Shown: positions 1-7,752 of the stretch, one piece after another
How positions within the stretch are numbered: position 1 is the stretch's first letter
Layout of the letters: each line of letters opens with the position of its first letter
Source of the DNA: Thiosocius sp963759055
GTDB taxonomy: Bacteria > Pseudomonadota > Gammaproteobacteria > Chromatiales > Chromatiaceae
Length of the DNA: 64,000 bases
Reading direction: 5' to 3'
Assembly (NCBI GenBank): GCA_963759055.1
Contig: CAVWYD010000013.1
Coordinates: forward strand, 186,001-250,000
Made by a program: the position numbers and the translations under genes
Notes under the pieces: generated by a model
Seen by the model: only the letters and a program-made list of their open reading frames with translations
The model's database searches: none
What the model was told of the DNA's origin: nothing

Positions 1-1307
1 AACTAACCGATGGCATTTCTTTCCTGAGCTACGGTCGCCTGCGTCCGCTGCACACCAACGCCGTTATCTTCGCCTTCGGGGGCTCTGCCCTTTTCGCCAC
101 CTCCTATTACGTGGTCCAGCGCACCTGCCAGACCCGCCTGTTTGGCGGACCGCTGGCGGCCTTCACTTTCTGGGGCTGGAATCTGATCATCGTGCTGGCG
201 GCGGTCACGCTGCCGCTCGGCATCACCAGTGGCAAGGAATACGCCGAGCTGGAATGGCCGATCGATCTGTTGATCGCCGTGGTCTGGGTCGTCTATGCGA
301 TCGTCTTCTTCGGCACCGTCGCCACCCGCAAGGTCAAGCACATCTACGTCGCCAACTGGTTTTTCGGCGCATTCATCCTGACCATCGCGGTGCTGCATAT
401 CGTCAATAGTGCCTTTGTCCCGGTCTCCCTGACCAAAGGCTACAGCATGTATCCCGGTGCCATCGACGCCATGGTGCAGTGGTGGTACGGGCACAATGCA
501 GTGGGCTTCTTCCTGACCACCGCGTTCCTCGGCATGATGTACTACTTCATCCCGAAACAGGCCGGTCGTCCGGTCTACTCATACCGACTCTCCGTCGTGC
601 ACTTCTGGGCCCTGATATCCACCTACATGTGGGCCGGCCCTCACCATCTGCATTACACCGCGCTGCCCGACTGGGCCCAGTCGGTCGGCATGGTCTTCTC
701 GCTGATCCTGCTGGCACCCTCGTGGGGCGGCATGATCAACGGCATCATGACCCTGTCCGGCGCCTGGCATAAGCTGCGTACCGACCCGGTCCTGAAGTTC
801 CTGATCGTATCGCTTTCCTTCTACGGCATGTCGACCTTCGAAGGGCCGATGATGTCGATCAAGACCGTCAACGCCCTTTCGCACTACACCGACTGGACCG
901 TCGGTCACGTTCATTCCGGCGCATTGGGCTGGGTCGCCATGGTCTCCATCGGCTCGTTGTACTACCTGATCCCACGCATGTTCGGCAAGACCGAGATGGC
1001 CAGCATGAAGCTGGTCGAGCTGCACTTCTGGACGGCCACCATCGGGGTGGTGCTTTACATCGCGGCCATGTGGATCGCCGGTGTCATGCAGGGTCTGATG
1101 TGGCGTGCGGTCAATGCCGACGGCACGCTGACCTACTCGTTCATCGAATCGGTCGAACGCACCTATCCGTTCTACTTCGTTCGCCTGCTGGGTGGCGCAC
1201 TGTTCCTCGTTGGCATGCTGATGATGGCGTACAACTTGTGGAAGACAGCCGCCGAAGGCCGTACCGAAGACGCGGACGATGCCATTCCGGCACCCGCAGC
1301 CCACTGA
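1..1307 (+). CDS. ccoN: cbb3-type cytochrome c oxidase subunit I (5'-truncated by window)
   Basis: Catalytic haem-copper subunit of the cbb3 terminal oxidase, an inner-membrane proton pump used at low oxygen. The frame is open from base 3, so the true start lies upstream; an internal Met at 111 is not the start. Visible family features are the opening GRLRPLHTNAVIFAFGG stretch, the haem and copper ligand region around WWYGHNAVGFFLT, the HHLHYT segment, and the GHVHSGALGW segment with a haem-ligand His. At least eight hydrophobic helices remain. The gene ends 18 bp before ccoO and heads the ccoNOQP operon. Any FNR/Anr control site would lie outside the window. Confidence 0.97.
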   Translation, partial: LTDGISFLSYGRLRPLHTNAVIFAFGGSALFATSYYVVQRTCQTRLFGGPLAAFTFWGWNLIIVLAAVTLPLGITSGKEYAELEWPIDLLIAVVWVVYAIVFFGTVATRKVKHIYVANWFFGAFILTIAVLHIVNSAFVPVSLTKGYSMYPGAIDAMVQWWYGHNAVGFFLTTAFLGMMYYFIPKQAGRPVYSYRLSVVHFWALISTYMWAGPHHLHYTALPDWAQSVGMVFSLILLAPSWGGMINGIMTLSGAWHKLRTDPVLKFLIVSLSFYGMSTFEGPMMSIKTVNALSHYTDWTVGHVHSGALGWVAMVSIGSLYYLIPRMFGKTEMASMKLVELHFWTATIGVVLYIAAMWIAGVMQGLMWRAVNADGTLTYSFIESVERTYPFYFVRLLGGALFLVGMLMMAYNLWKTAAEGRTEDADDAIPAPAAH

Positions 1308-1325
1308 TCCCAAGGAGTATCGACA

Positions 1326-1952
1326 ATGTCACATGAAGTCGTTGAAAAGAACGTCGGCCTCCTGGCGATACTGGTCATCCTTGTGATCAGTGTCGGCGGT
1401 CTGGTCGAGATCGTCCCCCTGTTTTTCCTCACCGAGACCACCACACCTGCACCCGGGGTGCACAAGTACAGTGCTTTGCGTCTGGAAGGCAGGGATGTCT
1501 ACATCCGCGAAGGCTGTTACAACTGCCACTCGCAGATGATCCGTCCGTTCCGCGCCGAGACCGAGCGCTATGGCCACTACTCGGTTGCGGGTGAGTCGGT
1601 CTATGACCACCCCTTCCAGTGGGGCTCCAAGCGTACCGGTCCGGACCTCGCACGTGTCGGCGGTCGTTACAGTGATGACTGGCACTACGCCCACCTGAAC
1701 AACCCGCGCGACGTGGTTCCCGAGTCGAACATGCCTTCGTACTCATGGCTCAATGAGGCCGCGCTCACGGGAGACGAGACTGCGACCAAGATGAAGATGC
1801 TCAACATTGCCGTGGGTGCGACCTGCCCGGAATGCGAGCTGTACAGCGACGAGGATATGGCAAACGCCCAGAAAGACGTGGCGGGCAAGACCGAAGCGGA
1901 GGCCCTGGTGGCCTACCTGCAGGGTCTTGGCCTCGCTTCCAAGGAGTGGTGA
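1326..1952 (+). CDS. ccoO: cbb3-type cytochrome c oxidase subunit II
   Basis: Membrane-anchored monohaem cytochrome c subunit that passes electrons from CcoP towards CcoN. The 208-residue protein starts with one N-terminal transmembrane helix (about residues 15-37). The covalent haem site CYNCH follows in the family context REGCYNCHSQMIRP, and a Met-rich region downstream can supply the axial Met. Length is normal for CcoO. The ribosome site AAGGAGT sits upstream of the ATG. It lies between ccoN and ccoQ with very short gaps, consistent with one transcript. Confidence 0.97.
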   Translation: MSHEVVEKNVGLLAILVILVISVGGLVEIVPLFFLTETTTPAPGVHKYSALRLEGRDVYIREGCYNCHSQMIRPFRAETERYGHYSVAGESVYDHPFQWGSKRTGPDLARVGGRYSDDWHYAHLNNPRDVVPESNMPSYSWLNEAALTGDETATKMKMLNIAVGATCPECELYSDEDMANAQKDVAGKTEAEALVAYLQGLGLASKEW

Positions 1953-1957
1953 TCGTT

Positions 1958-2134
1958 ATGGACATTAACGACATCCGTGCCTGGCACACCGTCGTACTGC
2001 TGATCTCGTTCGTCGGGATCGTCATCTGGGCCTACAGCAAGCGTCGCAAGTCTGACTTCGACGAGGCCGCGAACCTGCCATTTGCCGATGAAAAGCGGCA
2101 TCTGGAATCGATGAAGAAGGAGAACCTGTCATGA
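1958..2134 (+). CDS. ccoQ: cbb3-type oxidase small subunit CcoQ/FixQ
   Basis: Small 58-residue single-pass subunit thought to stabilise the cbb3 complex. I chose the ATG at 1958, five bases after the ccoO stop, because it gives the expected compact protein: MDINDIRAWHTVV, then a hydrophobic helix, then a basic AYSKRRK turn and a charged C-terminal tail. A longer frame starting inside ccoO also exists but would add unrelated sequence. AAGGAGTGG at the end of ccoO can act as its ribosome site. The stop overlaps the ccoP start as ATGA. Confidence 0.92.
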   Translation: MDINDIRAWHTVVLLISFVGIVIWAYSKRRKSDFDEAANLPFADEKRHLESMKKENLS

Positions 2135-3030
2135 GTTCGTTCTGGAGTGGATGGATCATCATCCTTACCGTCGGCAACATCATTGGGTGCATATGGTTGG
2201 TCTGGTGGACCATGCAACGTCGTGCCGATGAGTCCGCACAGGGGGACGTCACCGGTCACACCTGGGACGGCGATTTGCAGGAATACAACAACCCGCTGCC
2301 ACGCTGGTGGCTCTGGCTGTTCTATATCACCCTGGTGTTCGGCGCCGGCTACCTGATCCTTTACCCGGGGCTGGGTAAATTCGGCGGCGTTCTGGGCTGG
2401 ACCTCGCATGGCAGCATGTATGAAGGCGAAATGGCAAAGGCCGCAGAAAAGTACGACCCGATCTTCAAGCAGTACGCGGCGGTCGCGGTCACCGACCTGG
2501 CCACCAAGCCGGAGTATCAGGAGGCACGGGAAATGGGCAAACGCCTGTTCCTGACCTACTGCATGCAATGTCATGGCTCGGATGCCGGCGGTTCGCGCGG
2601 CTTCCCCAACCTTACCGACGGTGTCTGGTTATGGGGCGGATCCCCGGAGCAGATCCAGGTCTCGATCGCCAATGGGCGCAACGGCGTGATGCCGAACCTG
2701 GGCCTCACTCCGGAGCAAGTGGACAATCTGACAGCCCACGTCATGAGCCTCTCCGGCCGGGATGCGGATGCCGCCAAGGCCGAGGCCGGGAAAGAGGCCT
2801 TCATGACCGCCGGCTGCATCGGTTGCCATGGCATGGACGGGACCGGCAACCAGATGCTGGGAGCACCGAACCTGACCGATAACACCTGGCTGTACGGTGG
2901 CAGCCCCGGCGCCATCAAGCAGACCCTCACCAAGGGCCGTGCGGGCGTGATGCCGGCACAGAAGGAACTGCTCGGCGATGAGAAGGTCCACCTGTTGACG
3001 GCCTACGTCTACAGCCTGTCAAGCAAGTAA
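2131..3030 (+). CDS. ccoP: cbb3-type cytochrome c oxidase subunit III (dihaem)
   Basis: Dihaem cytochrome c that accepts electrons from soluble cytochromes and feeds CcoO. The 299-residue protein has an N-terminal region with two hydrophobic segments (residues about 3-25 and 54-75) and the usual NPLPRWW motif between them. Two cytochrome c domains follow, each with a CxxCH site (CMQCH and CIGCH), and each carries a GVMP loop whose Met is a likely axial ligand. The start overlaps the ccoQ stop by four bases, which implies translational coupling. A long hairpin lies 10 bp after the stop. Confidence 0.97.
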   Translation: MSSFWSGWIIILTVGNIIGCIWLVWWTMQRRADESAQGDVTGHTWDGDLQEYNNPLPRWWLWLFYITLVFGAGYLILYPGLGKFGGVLGWTSHGSMYEGEMAKAAEKYDPIFKQYAAVAVTDLATKPEYQEAREMGKRLFLTYCMQCHGSDAGGSRGFPNLTDGVWLWGGSPEQIQVSIANGRNGVMPNLGLTPEQVDNLTAHVMSLSGRDADAAKAEAGKEAFMTAGCIGCHGMDGTGNQMLGAPNLTDNTWLYGGSPGAIKQTLTKGRAGVMPAQKELLGDEKVHLLTAYVYSLSSK

Positions 3031-3040
3031 GACCGAATGT

Positions 3041-3107
3041 GGCCCTGGCCGGGCGGAAGTGCCAAGATAATGCGAATTATCAAGGACTTCCGCCCGGTTT
3101 CAGGGCC
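3041..3107 (+). other. Long near-continuous hairpin after ccoP
   Basis: Three nested inverted repeats share one centre: GGCCCTG (3041-3047) with CAGGGCC (3101-3107), CCGGGCGGAAGT (3049-3060) with ACTTCCGCCCGG (3086-3097), and GATAAT (3066-3071) with ATTATC (3076-3081). The apical loop is GCGA, a GNRA-type tetraloop. No T-tract follows, so it is not a standard intrinsic terminator. It may protect the 3' end of ccoNOQP mRNA, attenuate transcription into the downstream genes, or bind a regulator. The rest of 3031-3230 shows nothing else. Confidence 0.5.
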
Positions 3108-3230
3108 AAAATCCGTCCAGCTGCAGCTCTCCAGAGGCGTTCGCACTCAACACAGGCCCCGGGCGAGTATGCAGCTCGTCCATGACCGACCGCCGGGATC
3201 GACGACCTGGCGTTACCAAAGGAAGAGCGC

Positions 3231-3530
3231 ATGTCTACCCTGCCAGTCACCCGGCGAGACAAGAATGAGCTGCCGGTAATTCAGCAGATCATTTCAGTCA
3301 TGTGGCCCTCGTTCCTCACGGCGAGCGCGGGCACCATCATATTCTTCACCTTGTTCGACCCAACCGAACTCGGGATTATCGGGGGCTTTCCGAGCCTGAC
3401 CCGCCTGGGTGGATACACCATCGGGTTCTTCTGCTTCTGGTTGCTAACCTCGATCAGTTGCGCACTGACGTGTTATTTCCGTCGACCAACGCACCGGCCC
3501 AGACCACCTGAGCAAACCCCGGAAAGCTGA
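3231..3530 (+). CDS. Small membrane protein between ccoP and ccoG
   Basis: A 99-residue protein of unknown function with two hydrophobic helices (about residues 22-42 and 58-80), a short loop between them and a basic, Pro-rich C-terminus. A good ribosome site (AGGAAGAG) precedes the ATG. Small uncharacterised membrane proteins of this layout commonly sit between ccoP and ccoG in Gammaproteobacteria. From position I infer a role in oxidase assembly or stability, but nothing in the sequence proves it. It ends 17 bp before ccoG and is probably cotranscribed with it. Confidence 0.75.
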   Translation: MSTLPVTRRDKNELPVIQQIISVMWPSFLTASAGTIIFFTLFDPTELGIIGGFPSLTRLGGYTIGFFCFWLLTSISCALTCYFRRPTHRPRPPEQTPES

Positions 3531-3547
3531 ACAGAGAACTGCAGAAG

Positions 3548-4951
3548 ATGTCCCAGCCTGGCACACGAGAAAACAACCTGCCCATCGAGGAAGAGCTTTA
3601 CAAAAAGCGTGAAAAAATTTACGTGCGGGAGGTACACGGCGTATTTGCCGCCTTGCGTCTGCTGACCGTGGCTGTGCTGTTGGGCATGTATTACGGGATA
3701 CCCTGGGTCAACTGGGACGGGCACCAGGCCGTTCTGTTCGATCTGCCGGCACGCAAGTTCTACATTTTTGCCCTGACTTTCTGGCCACAGGACTTTTTCT
3801 ATCTGTCGATGCTATTGATCATCGCGGCGATCTCGCTGTTCATGTTCACCGCACTGGCCGGGCGCCTGTGGTGCGGCTACGCCTGCCCGCAGACGGTGTG
3901 GACCGAGATCTACATTTGGATCGAACGTAAGATTGAGGGGGGGTCGCGCAAGCAGAAAAAACGTGACCAGGGACCTCGTGATGCCGCTTTCTACGGCATC
4001 AAAACGGCGAAACATGCGGCCTGGCTGGGCTTCTCACTTTGGACAGGTATCTCCTTCGTCGGCTATTTCACCCCTATCCAGGAACTCTGGGGCAGTATCC
4101 TGAGCCTGAACACAGGCCCCTGGGAGACTTTCTGGATCTTCTTCTACGGATTCGCCACCTATGGCAACGCCGGCTTCATGCGCGAGCAGGTGTGTATCTA
4201 CATGTGCCCCTACGCCCGCTTTCAGAGCGCGATGTTTGATCATGACACCCTGATCATTTCCTACGACGAGAAACGGGGCGATCCGCGCGGTTCGCGCAAG
4301 CGCGGCACGCCTTCAGCCGATGTGGGACTCGGTGATTGCATCGACTGCGGATTATGCGTCCAGGTCTGCCCCGTCGGCATCGATATCCGTGACGGACTGC
4401 AATACCAGTGCATCGGTTGCGCCGCCTGCATCGATGTGTGCGACGAGGTCATGGACAAGATGGGTTATCCCCATGGCTTGGTGAAGTACACCACAGAGAA
4501 CGCGCTGCAGGGCAAGAAAACAGAGTTCATCCGCCCGCGCATCCTCGTCTACGTTGCAATTCTGGCCTTTATCAGTTCGGCGCTCGTTTACGGCCTGTTG
4601 ACCCGCATCCCTCTGGAGGTCGATATCATCCGCGACCGCAACATGCTGTTCTCGGAGACCGACGAAGGCATGGTGCAGAATGTCTACAATCTCAAGCTGA
4701 TCAACATGGACCACCAAGCCCAGCGTTACCGCCTCTCGGTATCGGGACTCGAAGGCCTGAGGGTCATCGGTAAGACGGAAGGCATTGAGATCGACAGCGG
4801 CGCCGTGGGCGACCTCCCCCTGCGCATCGAGATCGACCCGATTGCGCTAAAATCCCCGAGCAGCGAGATCATGTTCCACATCGAGTCGGAGATTTCACCG
4901 GAGATCTCGATCGATGAACACGCCCGGTTCCTCGGTCCGGTCATGAGATAA
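3548..4951 (+). CDS. ccoG: Cytochrome c oxidase accessory protein CcoG (RdxA/FixG)
   Basis: Inner-membrane iron-sulfur protein of 467 residues required for cbb3 oxidase maturation, with a proposed role in reducing copper for the binuclear centre. It has several transmembrane helices in the N-terminal half and the conserved GRLWCGYACPQTVW segment. A ferredoxin-like pair of cysteine clusters follows, CIDCGLCVQVCP and CIGCAACIDVCD, then another helix near residue 335 and a C-terminal Ig-like periplasmic domain. Length is typical. It sits 9 bp upstream of ccoH, the usual arrangement in cbb3 assembly loci. Confidence 0.96.
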   Translation: MSQPGTRENNLPIEEELYKKREKIYVREVHGVFAALRLLTVAVLLGMYYGIPWVNWDGHQAVLFDLPARKFYIFALTFWPQDFFYLSMLLIIAAISLFMFTALAGRLWCGYACPQTVWTEIYIWIERKIEGGSRKQKKRDQGPRDAAFYGIKTAKHAAWLGFSLWTGISFVGYFTPIQELWGSILSLNTGPWETFWIFFYGFATYGNAGFMREQVCIYMCPYARFQSAMFDHDTLIISYDEKRGDPRGSRKRGTPSADVGLGDCIDCGLCVQVCPVGIDIRDGLQYQCIGCAACIDVCDEVMDKMGYPHGLVKYTTENALQGKKTEFIRPRILVYVAILAFISSALVYGLLTRIPLEVDIIRDRNMLFSETDEGMVQNVYNLKLINMDHQAQRYRLSVSGLEGLRVIGKTEGIEIDSGAVGDLPLRIEIDPIALKSPSSEIMFHIESEISPEISIDEHARFLGPVMR

Positions 4952-4960
4952 GGGAGATCA

Positions 4961-5461
4961 ATGCGTCCACCCCGCGAAGACACCGAGCCATGGTACAAGC
5001 AGTTCTGGCCCTGGTTCCTGATCAGCCTGCCGTTGAGCGTGGTGATTGCCTCGTTGGTGACCATCAATATCGCCATCGAGAGTGACGACGGCCTGGTCAG
5101 CGACGATTATTACAAGGAAGGTCTGGCCATCCACAAAGACGCGGACAGCGCGGCCAGGGCCAAAGCGCTGGGTATTGCGGGGAGCCTGGACTATGACGCC
5201 GATACCGGTGCGGTCACCCTAGCGTTGGAAAAGCCACTTCCTGGCGACAAGTCTGCCCTCTCACTCCAGGTGACCCACCCCACCCTGCCTGATCAGGACC
5301 AGTCGATCCGGCTCTCGCGGCTGGATGATGCCCGCTTCGCCGGCCGCCTGGAGCCTCTGGGACCGGGGAACTGGAAACTTGCACTGCGCCCGGCCGATCG
5401 CGCCTGGCGGGTCGAAGGCCGCCTCGCACAGCCAGGCAGCAATGAGGCGCGCCTGGACTGA
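4961..5461 (+). CDS. ccoH: FixH/CcoH family cbb3 oxidase assembly protein
   Basis: Single-pass membrane protein of 166 residues. It has a short cytoplasmic N-terminus (WYKQFWPWFLI), one helix to about residue 45, and the family-typical DDGLVSDDYYKEGL segment, followed by a periplasmic beta-rich domain. CcoH/FixH proteins interact with the cbb3 complex during assembly. It follows ccoG closely with an AAGGGAG ribosome site. The copper ATPase ccoI and small ccoS that often come next are absent here; the convergent dnaQ follows instead. Confidence 0.9.
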   Translation: MRPPREDTEPWYKQFWPWFLISLPLSVVIASLVTINIAIESDDGLVSDDYYKEGLAIHKDADSAARAKALGIAGSLDYDADTGAVTLALEKPLPGDKSALSLQVTHPTLPDQDQSIRLSRLDDARFAGRLEPLGPGNWKLALRPADRAWRVEGRLAQPGSNEARLD

Positions 5462-5550
5462 GCCGATCGAGATCAGCCAGGCCGGCCATACTGCGCTTGC
5501 TTCGGGGTGGGTGGTCCAAGATTCAATACCGGATTATTTGTTGGACCGGC

Positions 5551-5576
5551 TGCGCCCGGCTTCGGCGGCGGGCGCA
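5551..5576. terminator. Hairpin between convergent ccoH and dnaQ
   Basis: TGCGCCCG (5551-5558) pairs perfectly with CGGGCGCA (5569-5576) around a ten-base loop, just after the dnaQ stop as read on the minus strand. A second inverted repeat, GGTCCAA/TTGGACC (5513-5519 and 5541-5547), lies beside it. Neither has a clear T-run, but the position between convergent genes fits transcription termination. Confidence 0.4.
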
Positions 5577-5586
5577 TGCCCGAGCA

Positions 5587-6300
5587 TCACTGCAGTCGGC
5601 GCCAGACCGCCTTGTCACCGCAGGCCTTCTCTATCGCCCCAAGTCGATCCTCGTGCGCAAGCAGCTCATCGGCCGTCGCTTTGACCACGACCAGTTGCAG
5701 GCCATCGCGACTGACACGTCGAATACCCCCATCCCCGCCCTCCAACTGCTCCATGCCGCTGTCTGCATCCAGTGACAATGTACGCTGACCACCGGTCATC
5801 GACAGGTAGACGTCGGCCAGAATCTCCGCATCCAGTAGCGCGCCGTGCTTGTCACGCCGGCTGTTGTCTACATCATACCGGCCACAGAGCGCGTCCAGGC
5901 TGTTGCGCTGCCCCGGGTGCTTCTTGCGCGCCATGACCAGGGTGTCCAGCACGGCACTGTATTCGCTGGTCGCACCAAATCCTTCCACCCTGGCCAGCTC
6001 CGCATCCAGGAACCCGACATCGAAGGGCGCATTGTGTATTACCAGTTCGGCCCCTTTGAGGTAGGCGATCAGGTCTTCGGCGATATCTGCGAATCTCGGT
6101 TTGTCGGCCAGAAACTCGTTGGTGATGCCATGCACCTCGACCGCCGCAGCGTCGATCTCGCGGTCGGGCTGCAGGTAGACATGAAAGTTGTTGCCGGTCA
6201 GGCGCCGTTCGAGCAGTTCAACGCAACCGATCTCTATGATGCGATGACCCTGTTCCGGTTCCAGGCCGGTGGTTTCCGTATCCAGTACGATCTGTCTCAT
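5587..6300 (-). CDS. dnaQ: DNA polymerase III epsilon subunit (proofreading exonuclease)
   Basis: 3'-5' exonuclease that edits replication errors in the Pol III core. All DEDDh motifs are visible: DTETTG near the N-terminus (metal ligands), HNAPFD in the middle, and HGALLDAE with the catalytic His and last Asp. I chose the ATG at 6300 (MRQIVLDTETTG) because it matches the family start and gives 237 residues. The same frame stays open upstream through a tandem repeat to a Met at 6462, which would add a repetitive EPRTSNL leader. There is no strong Shine-Dalgarno. It follows rnhA, the usual gammaproteobacterial pairing. Confidence 0.95.
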   Translation of the reverse strand: MRQIVLDTETTGLEPEQGHRIIEIGCVELLERRLTGNNFHVYLQPDREIDAAAVEVHGITNEFLADKPRFADIAEDLIAYLKGAELVIHNAPFDVGFLDAELARVEGFGATSEYSAVLDTLVMARKKHPGQRNSLDALCGRYDVDNSRRDKHGALLDAEILADVYLSMTGGQRTLSLDADSGMEQLEGGDGGIRRVSRDGLQLVVVKATADELLAHEDRLGAIEKACGDKAVWRRLQ

Positions 6301-6313
6301 AGGAGCAGGGTCC

Positions 6314-6418
6314 AGGTTCGAGGTTCGAGGTTCGAGGTTCGAGGTTCGAGGTTCGAGGTTCGAGGTTCGAGGTTCGAGGTTCGAGGTTCGAGGTTCGAGG
6401 TTCGAGGTTCGAGGTTCG
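6314..6418. repeat. 15 perfect tandem copies of a 7-bp unit (AGGTTCG) upstream of dnaQ
   Basis: Fifteen uninterrupted copies of AGGTTCG occupy the rnhA-dnaQ gap and end 13 bp before the dnaQ start codon. Read in the dnaQ direction the array is open in the dnaQ frame and would encode five EPRTSNL heptapeptides. Because seven is not a multiple of three, gain or loss of one unit would shift the frame between an upstream ATG at 6462 and dnaQ. Perfect identity of all copies implies recent expansion or slippage. Confidence 0.97.
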
Positions 6419-6480
6419 ATTTCAGGATGAATCAGGAGACGGCAGGAATCAAGCTGCAGCACCGGACGCCGGTTTGTGCA

Positions 6481-6915
6481 TCACAGCTCGTCTATCCCAC
6501 GGTTGGCCAGGGCATCTGCGCGTTCATTTTCAGGATGGCCGCTGTGCCCCTTCACCCAATGCCAGCTGACGTCATGTCCGGCCACCGCCTCGTCGAGCTG
6601 CCGCCACAGATCGTCATTCTTCACCGGCTTTCTGGCAGCCGTGCGCCAACCGTTGCGCTTCCAATTGTGTATCCATTGCGTAATGCCGTTCTTCACGTAC
6701 TGGGAATCCGTGGTCACATCCACTGCGCAACGCCGTTTCAGCGCCTCCAATCCGCGGATCACGGCCATCAGCTCCATGCGGTTGTTGGTGGTGTTTTTCT
6801 CGCCACCGAACAACTCCTTTTCATTGCCGTCGAAACGCAACACCGTCCCCCATCCACCAGGCCCCGGGTTGCCCCTGCAGGCCCCATCCGTGTAAAGCTT
6901 TACCCGCTCAGACAT
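6481..6915 (-). CDS. rnhA: Ribonuclease HI
   Basis: Cleaves RNA in RNA-DNA hybrids (primers, R-loops). The 144-residue protein has the complete catalytic set: YTDGACRGNPGPGGWG (first Asp), the Glu in NRMELMAVI, the Asp in TDSQYVKNGI, and the His/Asp region WVKGHSGHPENERADALA. Length is normal for bacterial RNase HI. It lies 9 bp downstream of the methyltransferase on the same strand, so the two are probably cotranscribed. Confidence 0.97.
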   Translation of the reverse strand: MSERVKLYTDGACRGNPGPGGWGTVLRFDGNEKELFGGEKNTTNNRMELMAVIRGLEALKRRCAVDVTTDSQYVKNGITQWIHNWKRNGWRTAARKPVKNDDLWRQLDEAVAGHDVSWHWVKGHSGHPENERADALANRGIDEL

Positions 6916-6924
6916 ACCTAACCC

Positions 6925-7701
6925 TCACCCGGATCGCGACTTGTTCAATGGCTGCTCTCTTACCGTCGGCTCGATCGCACGCGGCCCCAATACGCGAAGG
7001 CGCGACCAACGCTGTCGAATAGGCGTCACGCGCGAAACACGCTTTACTGCACGCACCATATAGACACCGGCCAGCATCGGCCACACCCGACGTCCCACCC
7101 GCTCGACCACATCCAGTCGACCGCTGCGTGTGGGGGGGCGAAATTCCATGACGTCCATGCGCTCGATACCGAAACCCATCAGGGTCAGCCAGTCGTTCAA
7201 CCTTGGGTATGACAGGAAGTTGCCGCACCAGGGCACCTTCCCCCGCCAGCGTCCGACAAGACGCCACAGCCCCCAAAGACTGAACGGATTGAAGCCGATG
7301 ACGATAACGCGCCCGTCGGGAATCAGGGCGCGTTCGACCTCCCGCAGCACCTGGTGCGGGTCGGAAGAAAAATCCAGGGTATGGACCAGGATTACAGTGT
7401 CGATACTGTCTGATGCCACAGGCAGCCGCTGTGCCTCGGCCAGTATCACGCCGGGCTGCCCGGCTTCAGCACGATGACTAACCAGGGTTTTGCGCTGTAT
7501 CGGACACTGCGCCAGATGGGCCATGTCTGCACCAAGCTCACCCAGTTGCAGCAGCTGATAGCCAAACAGGTCGTTGACCATACCGGACAGCACCTCACGT
7601 TCGTGCGCGCTCACACGGGCACCCGGCTCGGTCGCATACCAGTCCGCGAGCGCCTGGCCCAGCTGACTATTATGTTTGTAACAGAATCTGGATTGATTCA
7701 T
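6925..7701 (-). CDS. Class I SAM-dependent methyltransferase (YafS-like)
   Basis: A Methyltransf_11-type Rossmann methyltransferase; the substrate is unknown. Visible features are the weakened motif I region around LGELGADM, the acidic AEAQRLPVASDSID segment, and VILVHTLDFSSDP followed by REVERALIPDGRVIVIGFNP. Homologues lie beside rnhA in many Gammaproteobacteria, as E. coli yafS does. I prefer the ATG at 7701 (MNQSRFCYKH, 258 residues). An upstream Met at 7734 would leave only 18 bp to the divergent mltD. The C-terminal basic tail carries no recognisable domain. Confidence 0.8.
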   Translation of the reverse strand: MNQSRFCYKHNSQLGQALADWYATEPGARVSAHEREVLSGMVNDLFGYQLLQLGELGADMAHLAQCPIQRKTLVSHRAEAGQPGVILAEAQRLPVASDSIDTVILVHTLDFSSDPHQVLREVERALIPDGRVIVIGFNPFSLWGLWRLVGRWRGKVPWCGNFLSYPRLNDWLTLMGFGIERMDVMEFRPPTRSGRLDVVERVGRRVWPMLAGVYMVRAVKRVSRVTPIRQRWSRLRVLGPRAIEPTVREQPLNKSRSG

Positions 7702-7752
7702 CTTGCTGTCGGCGCTGGAACCCTTTGACTGCATCTCGTATATTCACCCGCC

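Noticed and set aside
6314..6418. CRISPR or tRNA-related interpretation of the AGGTTCG array (it resembles a tRNA T-arm core)
   Set aside because: Units are contiguous with no spacers and no tRNA fold can be drawn; it is a simple tandem repeat.
6301..6462. Extended DnaQ N-terminus through the tandem repeat as the normal protein
   Set aside because: Family homologues begin at the MRQIVLDTETTG position; the extension is pure repeat and has no ribosome site. Kept only as a hypothesis in the findings.
5845..6921. 358-residue open frame on the plus strand over dnaQ and rnhA
   Set aside because: It is antisense to two well-conserved genes, has no family-like sequence and includes the repeat; a high-GC shadow frame.
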